DNA of 9,102 nt from JBARCX01 sp049794535. GTDB taxonomy: Bacteria; Pseudomonadota; Gammaproteobacteria; Xanthomonadales; Rhodanobacteraceae. Location of the stretch: NCBI GenBank assembly GCA_049794535.1, contig JBARCX010000208.1:1-9102 (forward strand), read 5' to 3'. Below, one piece after another: positions 1-5,868 of this stretch (position 1 is its first letter; every line of letters begins with the position of its first letter). The notes beneath the pieces were generated by a model. That model was not told the DNA's origin. It saw only the letters and a list, made by a program, of their open reading frames with translations, and did no database searches. The position numbers and the translations under genes are program-made.

Positions 1-1043
1 GTCCACAGGATCTTCAGCGGTAGGCCACCGTAGTCGCCGAAGTGCAGCGGACGCGAAACTTCCAGCGCACGCAAATACCACGGCATCTTGACCACAGCAG
101 TCAATTGACCCGTGCGTGCATCCACCAATATGGGATTTAACAGGCGGGAGGTAAGGGTACTGCTGCCCTTGGCCCAAAACAGATAATGGTATGGACTGCC
201 AAATGGATTGCCGGGATAGACAATGCTCATCACGCTCATCCCCGGTACGGCATGTTGAGCAGTCTCGAAGGCAGCCTGCACCGAAGGCAAGGCATCTTGC
301 GTCGGCACCGACGCGCCTTCATAGCGGGCAAGCATGGTCTTCACATCCGTTTGCTGCCACAAGCCGAACAGCGGCGTGGATAGCTCGTTCAACACGCCCG
401 TGATGCCAACCACGAACATCCATGCCATCACCACGATGCCTAACAGATTGTGCATGTCCAGCCATTTCAAGCGTGTGCTGCGATCGGCACGTACTGTGCC
501 GAAGCGCAACTTCTTCATGAAAGGGGCATACAACACCACGCCGGAAACAACCGCAATGACGAACAGCAGCGCCATCAGGCCGAGAAACAGCTCGCCGGGA
601 AGATCCACAAACAGATCTCTATGCAACGAGAGCATTACATCGGTGAAGGTCTTGGGTTGCTCGGATTCCGATTTGGATGTCTCCAACACTTCGGCGGTTC
701 GCGCGTCGAAGCGAATGAAGTGCATCGACTTCGGATCCGCCTTCAATGTCGCGAACGACGGCGCCATCCACACATAGACCTGCGGCTCGTCATCATCGGC
801 GAAGATCGTCGCAATGATTTGGTCGGGGTACATCCGGTGAGCGGTCGCCGCGAAGCGATCGAAGCTGGCAGTCGGCATGTCCGCAGGTAAGGCCGCATAG
901 GTATGCGGCTCCAGCCAGTGGTCGATCTCGTCGTGAAAAACCAGTGGCAATCCGGTCAAGCAGATCAACAGCAAAAATGCAGTGCAGATCAGGCTTGTCC
1001 ATTTGTGGATGGCATACCAGCGCCGGAGTTTTGCAGTCGTCAT
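1..1043 (-). CDS. PepSY-associated TM helix protein, probable inner-membrane ferric-siderophore reductase (3' end beyond window)
   Basis: I translated this frame by hand; it is open from ATG at 1043 to the window edge (347 codons plus two bases). The protein starts MTTAKLRRWYAIHKW. TM1 is about residues 18-36 and is followed by FHDEID. A periplasmic PepSY-like region spans about 40-145, TM2 about 151-173, and TM3 about 200-218. A second periplasmic region ends in LHFGDYGGLPLKILW (333-347), where TM4 begins. This is the PepSY_TM layout. The His residues placed as in that family are H13 (IHKW), H141 (LHRDLF), H198 (MHNLLG) and H334 (LHFG). In FoxB-like members such histidines are thought to bind haem for ferric-siderophore reduction; haem binding here is inference. 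The start lies 6 bases after the stop of the receptor gene upstream, with no strong Shine-Dalgarno of its own, so translational coupling is likely. Family members usually run to about 370-400 residues, so only a short C-terminal part should be missing. The exact substrate is unknown. Confidence 0.9.
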   Translation of the reverse strand, partial: MTTAKLRRWYAIHKWTSLICTAFLLLICLTGLPLVFHDEIDHWLEPHTYAALPADMPTASFDRFAATAHRMYPDQIIATIFADDDEPQVYVWMAPSFATLKADPKSMHFIRFDARTAEVLETSKSESEQPKTFTDVMLSLHRDLFVDLPGELFLGLMALLFVIAVVSGVVLYAPFMKKLRFGTVRADRSTRLKWLDMHNLLGIVVMAWMFVVGITGVLNELSTPLFGLWQQTDVKTMLARYEGASVPTQDALPSVQAAFETAQHAVPGMSVMSIVYPGNPFGSPYHYLFWAKGSSTLTSRLLNPILVDARTGQLTAVVKMPWYLRALEVSRPLHFGDYGGLPLKILW

Positions 1044-1049
1044 AGTGGT

Positions 1050-3563
1050 TTACCAGTCGTATGTCGCGCTGGCGTAAATGGTCCGACGCAGACCGAAATT
1101 ACAGCCCGTCGAACTGGTGCACGCCGCGACATAGGATTTATCCAGCAGGTTGCTAACATTGAGCTGCAAGCGCAGGCCGTGTAGTGCCGGATCGATAGCA
1201 CCCACGTCGTAGCGAAGTGCTGCATCCAGCAAGGTGAAGGCGGGCACCTTGAACGAGTTCACGTCATCGCCGTACGTCGAACTGACGTAGCGCACGCCAC
1301 CGGCGAATCCCAGCCCTTGCAACACCGAGCCATGCACCGTGTAGTCGGCCCAGATCGACGCGGATTGGCGTGGTATCCCATATTGGTATTTGCCTTGAAC
1401 CGGAGCCGAGACGCCATTGAATCCGGTGTCCAGTACATCGGATTTCGTGTACTTGGAATCGGTGTAGGTGTAGCTGGCGATCAGATTCAAGCTATCGGTA
1501 AGGCTGGTGTGGTCCGACAACTCGAAGCCGCGCGAACGAATCTCACCTACTTGTATTTGGAAGGCGGGATTTAGCGGATCGGCCGCCGGCACATTTTGTT
1601 CGGTCAGGTTGTAGACCGCCGCAGTGATAAAGCTGTTGGAGTTGGCTGGCTGATATTTGATGCCGGCTTCGTATTGCTGTCCGGTGGTTGGCGCAAGAGT
1701 ATTGCCACTCGGCGTAATGCCACCGTACTGCGGTTGAAACGACGTTGAATAACTGAAGTAGGGTGCCAGGCCGTTGTCGAACAGATAGACCAGGCCGGTG
1801 CGCCAGGTGAACTTGTTGTTGGCCTGATTCGGCACGATCAGCGAAGGGATGCTGCCGCCTTGGCTCGCATTGACCCAATCCTGTCGTACACCGACCAGGA
1901 ATCGCCAGCGGTCGAGGCTGATCTGATCCTGGGCGTAGATGCCCGTCTGGTCGGCCTCGTTTGTTTCCTTAGTAAAGCTGGCTGGGTCAGGGCCCTGGAT
2001 GGGCAAGCCATACATCGGGTCGAAAATATTGATCGGCGGCAGATTCATGTTCGAACCCCACGCCCAGTCTTGATTGATGTGCGTGTATTGGGCACCCATC
2101 AGCAGCGTATTCTTGAGCGAGCCCCAATCGAATTGCGCCTTGATTCGGTTGTCGATGACAAACGTGCGCGAGCTTTCGTGGCGGACGAAGGCATAACGAT
2201 CCAGTGTCTCGTTGTCTGCTTCCAGACCCAATGGCCAGATCATGTTGGCCTGATTGCGGTTGTCAGTGAATCGCGCGTTTTGCTGGAAACTCCAGATGTC
2301 GTTGAACGTGTGATCGAACTGATAGCCGATCATCGTGAAGCGCTGCTCAGTCTTGTTGAAGTTGGGATCACCCGGACTGAAGTCGGTCGACATTTTTCCG
2401 TTGGGGTTGTACAGCACAGAGCCCGATGCAGGCACGCTGGCGTAGTCACCTACCGCCGGGTTGTAGGTGAAGTTGGTGAGCAGGGTCAGGCTCGTGTTTT
2501 CATCGGGCCGCCAGGTGATCGAAGGTGCCAGCGCGATGCGCTTGCGCTTGATCCACTCGGTTTGTGTGTCCTGGGTAAGACCGACGCCGGTGAGTCGATA
2601 CAGAAACTGTCCGCTTTGATCCAGTGGTCCACCAAAGTCGAAACCGGCTTGATAGCGATTGTCGTTGCCGACGCCGAACGTGACTTCGTGCAGCGGCGTA
2701 TCGGTGGGTTGCTTACTGACGACGTTGACGACGCCGCCCGGGCTGGCCTGTCCGTACAACACGGACGCCGGGCCACTGAGAACTTCAACGCTCTGATAAA
2801 AATAGGTGTCGACCAAGTCGTTGCCGGTGGAGTCATCCTGCAAACCATCCTGGTAAACCCCTGGAGCAAATCCTCGCAACTTCAGGCTGCTGCCGCTCCA
2901 GAAGTTCGACGAGGTGCCCTGGGTTTCGGGCACGATGCCTGGTGAATAGCGCAACGCCTCGTTGAGGCTTTGCGGCTGCTGGTCGTCCATCTGCTTGCGG
3001 GTGACCACCGAGATCGATTGCGGTGTTTCGATAATCGGCGTGTCCGTCTTGGTGCCAGCCGAGCCGTTGGTGGCGACATAGCTATCAGCTCCGGTTTGCC
3101 CGGTCACCGTGACGCCTGACAGTGTTTTGGCATGCTGGGTCGTCGCCGATGGCGATGGCGCGGATTCAGTACTGAGCACATAGCTGCCATCGGCTTGTGC
3201 TGTGGCGCTCCACCCACTGCCCGCCAACAAGGCTGCCAAACCGTCACGCACCGCATAATTGCCATGCAATCCCGGGCTGGTTTTTCCTTCGACCCGATGC
3301 GCGTCATAGTTGAGTGCGATGCCGGTCTGCTGACTGAAGCGTTGGAGCGCACTGTCCAGTGAGCCAGCAGGAATGTCATAGCTACTCGTTGTCGACGCCT
3401 CAGCAAATGCAGGGGCCACCGGTAGCGCCATGGCAGCCGCCATGGTCGCGCCGAGAATCGTGCGTTGCATGGCGCAGGCGAGGGCACTGCGTCGCCATGT
3501 TTGTTGAAAGCGACTGCGCGACGTGAGTGCATCAAGGCTATGGCGTGTGTGCTTATTCTTCAC
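1050..3563 (-). CDS. TonB-dependent siderophore receptor C with N-terminal STN signalling domain
   Basis: Outer-membrane ferric-siderophore transporter, 837 residues from the chosen GTG at 3563. A basic N-region (TWRRSALACA) leads into a signal peptide ending APAFA at about 54. An STN (secretin/TonB N-terminal) domain spans about 61-130, from SYDIPAGSLDSAL to GSYVL. A TonB-box-like LSGVTVTG is at about 149-156. The plug spans about 171-286, with TKTDTPIIETPQSISVVT, LRGFAPG and GPASVLYGQASPGG. The beta-barrel follows, ending NLLDKSYVAAC...GLRR...ATYDW. This is the FhuA/FpvA-like siderophore receptor type; the ligand cannot be read from sequence. The frame stays open upstream to 3740, but that start lies 107 bases inside the previous gene. 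ATG 3623 is another option. A start as late as ATG 3470 would drop the RRSALACA stretch that receptor A also has (RRSLACA), so I favour an upstream start; the GTG has only a weak GGA 8 bases before it. Third gene of the operon. Confidence 0.93.
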   Translation of the reverse strand: MKNKHTRHSLDALTSRSRFQQTWRRSALACAMQRTILGATMAAAMALPVAPAFAEASTTSSYDIPAGSLDSALQRFSQQTGIALNYDAHRVEGKTSPGLHGNYAVRDGLAALLAGSGWSATAQADGSYVLSTESAPSPSATTQHAKTLSGVTVTGQTGADSYVATNGSAGTKTDTPIIETPQSISVVTRKQMDDQQPQSLNEALRYSPGIVPETQGTSSNFWSGSSLKLRGFAPGVYQDGLQDDSTGNDLVDTYFYQSVEVLSGPASVLYGQASPGGVVNVVSKQPTDTPLHEVTFGVGNDNRYQAGFDFGGPLDQSGQFLYRLTGVGLTQDTQTEWIKRKRIALAPSITWRPDENTSLTLLTNFTYNPAVGDYASVPASGSVLYNPNGKMSTDFSPGDPNFNKTEQRFTMIGYQFDHTFNDIWSFQQNARFTDNRNQANMIWPLGLEADNETLDRYAFVRHESSRTFVIDNRIKAQFDWGSLKNTLLMGAQYTHINQDWAWGSNMNLPPINIFDPMYGLPIQGPDPASFTKETNEADQTGIYAQDQISLDRWRFLVGVRQDWVNASQGGSIPSLIVPNQANNKFTWRTGLVYLFDNGLAPYFSYSTSFQPQYGGITPSGNTLAPTTGQQYEAGIKYQPANSNSFITAAVYNLTEQNVPAADPLNPAFQIQVGEIRSRGFELSDHTSLTDSLNLIASYTYTDSKYTKSDVLDTGFNGVSAPVQGKYQYGIPRQSASIWADYTVHGSVLQGLGFAGGVRYVSSTYGDDVNSFKVPAFTLLDAALRYDVGAIDPALHGLRLQLNVSNLLDKSYVAACTSSTGCNFGLRRTIYASATYDW

Positions 3564-3600
3564 AAAGAAAATCCGTGTATGAGAGCTAAAAGGGGTCGTG

Positions 3601-3622
3601 TGGCATAGGTCACGCCATGCCA
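3601..3622 (-). repeat. Small inverted repeat between receptor B and C genes
   Basis: The arms TGGCAT and ATGCCA pair perfectly around a 10-base loop in the 70-base gap between receptor B and the chosen start of receptor C. On the coding strand the arm nearer receptor B covers two bases of the alternative start ATG 3623. A CCCCTTTT run follows the second arm after a few bases. A 6-bp stem separated from its T-run is too weak to call a terminator. It could tune translation or partly attenuate transcription, or be chance. Confidence 0.25.
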
Positions 3623-3633
3623 TTGAGTCTTGG

Positions 3634-5868
3634 TCACCACTGGTAGGTCGCGCGCGCCAATACACTGCGGCGCAACCCATAGCTGCAGTACATCGAGCTT
3701 TGGCAATTGACGTAAATGCGATCGAACAGATTCTGAGCATTCAGCGAGAAGCGCCAGCGACTGATGTCGTAATGAATGGCCGCATCGACCAACGTGTTTG
3801 ACGGTAGTCGGAGCGTGTTCGCTTCATCGCCATATTGCTGGCCGATGAAACGCACGCCACCGCCTATGCCGAAACCTTTCAGCAGGCCTTGCTGCAGTGT
3901 CTTGTCGAGCCACAGGCTCGCCATATGACGGGGTACGTTCTGTGCACGGTTACCGGCGTAGCCCTGGTCGCTCGAGAGGATGGTTCCATCCATGTACGTA
4001 TACGCAGCGGTGAGGTTCAGCCCCGAACCCAGATCCGCCACACCGGATAGCTCGACACCGCGCACGCGCACTTCGCCGGTCTGCGTGACGAAGTTGCCTT
4101 GTGGATGTGCGTAGTCCGGCTCCACGACGTTCTGCTGTGTCAGGTTGTAGACCGACAACATCGCGAAACTGGATTGGCCTGCGGGTTGGTACTTGATGCC
4201 CGCTTCGGCACTTTGTGCCGTGACCGGCTTCAGTGCAGCGCCGTTGAAGGTATCGCCCAAGCCCGGTTGGAATGACGTCGAGTAGCTCACGTAGGGTGCG
4301 ATGCCATCGTCAAACAGATAAACGAGTCCCGCGCGATAGGTGAACTTGTTGCCATCCTGCGTTTGTGACTGATTGGCGAGGCGGTCCGTGGTTTCCGTGC
4401 TCGACCAATCCTGCCGGCCGCCGATCGTCGCGACCCATCTTCCGAAGTGAATTTGATCCTGCGCATAGGCGCCTACCTGATCCAGGGTGTGCTGGACGCT
4501 GTAGTCGACCGGCGGCAAAAGGATCGATGCGCCATAGATAGGATCGTAGAGATTGAGCGGCGGTACCGAATCCGCATCACGCTCCGCCCAGCGATCCACG
4601 GAGTGGATGTAGTCCACACCGAAAAGCGTGGTGTGCTGCAGCGAGCCGGTGTCGAATTTGAATTGGGCCTGGTTGTCGACATTGAAGGTATCGACGTTCG
4701 CTCGTGCGCCATAGGCATAACGGTTGATGGTGGCCAGGTCGGGCTCTAGGCCGGTGTTGCCGATGACCTCTTGGCCCAGATTGGCGTGCAGGTAGCGCAC
4801 ATTTTGGCGCACGGTGAACGCATCGCTGAAGCGGTGCTCGAACACGTATCCGATGGCCGCTTCGGTGCGCTTGAATTCGTTGAAGCTGGGGTCGCCATAA
4901 AAAAGGCGGGTACTGATTTTCCCGTAGGGACTGGGGTACAGCGTGCCGATCGCCGGAAGCGCGACCGTGGGTTCACCACCGTCTCTGCTGCTGAAGTGCG
5001 AGAGCAGGGTGAACGTTGTGTTTTCCGTCGGCTTCCAGGTCAGTGCCGGTGCGATATATACGTGTTTTTCACGCACATACCGCGTCTGCGTACCTGAGTC
5101 GCTGGCATCTCCGGTCAGGCGATACAGCAAGGTGCCGTCTTGAGTGAGCGGGCCGCTGAAGTCGAAGCGCCCACCGACCAGGCCATGATTTCCCGTGCTG
5201 AGCGACACTTCATGCAGTGGCTCATCGGTTGGCCTTTTCGTGACGAGATTGATCAAGCCACCGGGAATGTTCTGCCCATACAACACCGATGCAGGGCCAC
5301 GCAGCACTTCGACACGATCGAGCGCATACGTATTGACTGTCGGCGCCAACACCGTGAAAAAGGTTTGTGTCGACAGACCATCGATAAAGGGAAACTGGTT
5401 TGGGAAACCGCGCACCGTGAAATAGTCGACGGTGGTATCCAGGCCGCCGAACTGTTCGCCGATCACGCCCGGTGTATAGCGCAGTGCCTCGCCAACCGAA
5501 GTCACCCCCTGAGCATTCATCTGGCTGCTGGTGATAACCGAAACCGACTGCGGGGTTTCAATCAGTGGTGTGTCGGTCTTGGTGCCGGTTGCATTGTTGG
5601 CGACGACATAGCCCGCAGCTTCGGTCTGGCCAGTAACGGTGAGCTCGGATAGGGTTTTGGCCGCTTGTGATGCTGCAGCTTGCGTAGGTGGCGTGCTTGT
5701 TTGCGGCGTCTTATCGCTATCGGCCTGTGTTGTAGCGCAGGCCGGAACCCATGGTGAGAGAAGAAGGGCCATGGCTATAGCCAAAACAAGAGGGCTAGAT
5801 CGCCATGTCATTACGCGTCCATTCGTTCGAGACATGCCAGCCGTATGGGTGAGGTTGCAGCTCAGCAT
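3634..5868 (-). CDS. TonB-dependent siderophore receptor B (no STN domain)
   Basis: Outer-membrane ferric-siderophore receptor, 744 residues from ATG 5868. A hydrophobic signal segment (about 27-42) ends in VPACATT. A Pro/Thr/Gln/Ala-rich linker leads straight to a TonB-box-like LSELTVTG (about 73-80). The plug is about 95-213, with TKTDTPLIETPQSVSVIT, FTVRGFP and LRGPASVLYGQNIPGG. The barrel ends SLNAQNLFDRIYVNC...GLRR...ATYQW. Unlike both neighbours it has no STN domain, so it should transport without FecR-type signalling. The ATG at 5868 overlaps the previous gene's TGA as TGATG, a classic translational-coupling arrangement, hence my choice. The frame also allows GTG 5874. ATG 5811 is a serious alternative: it gives a compact signal peptide (MTWRSSPLVLAIAMALLLS) and has a GGA 6 bases upstream. 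VPAC is a poor lipobox; cleavage by signal peptidase I after ACA seems likelier than lipidation. Middle receptor of the operon; ligand unknown. Confidence 0.94.
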   Translation of the reverse strand: MLSCNLTHTAGMSRTNGRVMTWRSSPLVLAIAMALLLSPWVPACATTQADSDKTPQTSTPPTQAAASQAAKTLSELTVTGQTEAAGYVVANNATGTKTDTPLIETPQSVSVITSSQMNAQGVTSVGEALRYTPGVIGEQFGGLDTTVDYFTVRGFPNQFPFIDGLSTQTFFTVLAPTVNTYALDRVEVLRGPASVLYGQNIPGGLINLVTKRPTDEPLHEVSLSTGNHGLVGGRFDFSGPLTQDGTLLYRLTGDASDSGTQTRYVREKHVYIAPALTWKPTENTTFTLLSHFSSRDGGEPTVALPAIGTLYPSPYGKISTRLFYGDPSFNEFKRTEAAIGYVFEHRFSDAFTVRQNVRYLHANLGQEVIGNTGLEPDLATINRYAYGARANVDTFNVDNQAQFKFDTGSLQHTTLFGVDYIHSVDRWAERDADSVPPLNLYDPIYGASILLPPVDYSVQHTLDQVGAYAQDQIHFGRWVATIGGRQDWSSTETTDRLANQSQTQDGNKFTYRAGLVYLFDDGIAPYVSYSTSFQPGLGDTFNGAALKPVTAQSAEAGIKYQPAGQSSFAMLSVYNLTQQNVVEPDYAHPQGNFVTQTGEVRVRGVELSGVADLGSGLNLTAAYTYMDGTILSSDQGYAGNRAQNVPRHMASLWLDKTLQQGLLKGFGIGGGVRFIGQQYGDEANTLRLPSNTLVDAAIHYDISRWRFSLNAQNLFDRIYVNCQSSMYCSYGLRRSVLARATYQW

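Noticed and set aside
334..890. Two overlapping plus-strand open frames near the left edge, and a short minus-strand frame at 793-1002
   Set aside because: All overlap the minus-strand PepSY gene, whose conserved motifs and membrane helices continue through the whole stretch in a single frame.
1860..2945. A 361-codon open frame on the plus strand inside receptor C
   Set aside because: It is antisense to a well-supported receptor gene and its translation has no recognisable domain or signal. It reflects the codon bias of the opposite strand.
3564..3740. The longest possible receptor C, starting at 3740
   Set aside because: It would overlap the conserved end of receptor B by 107 bases, and the extra residues do not look like part of a signal peptide.
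5736..5760. Lipoprotein signal in receptor B (VPAC)
   Set aside because: Pro at the -2 position and the absence of Leu at -3 fit a lipobox poorly, and TonB-dependent receptors of this class are not usually lipidated.
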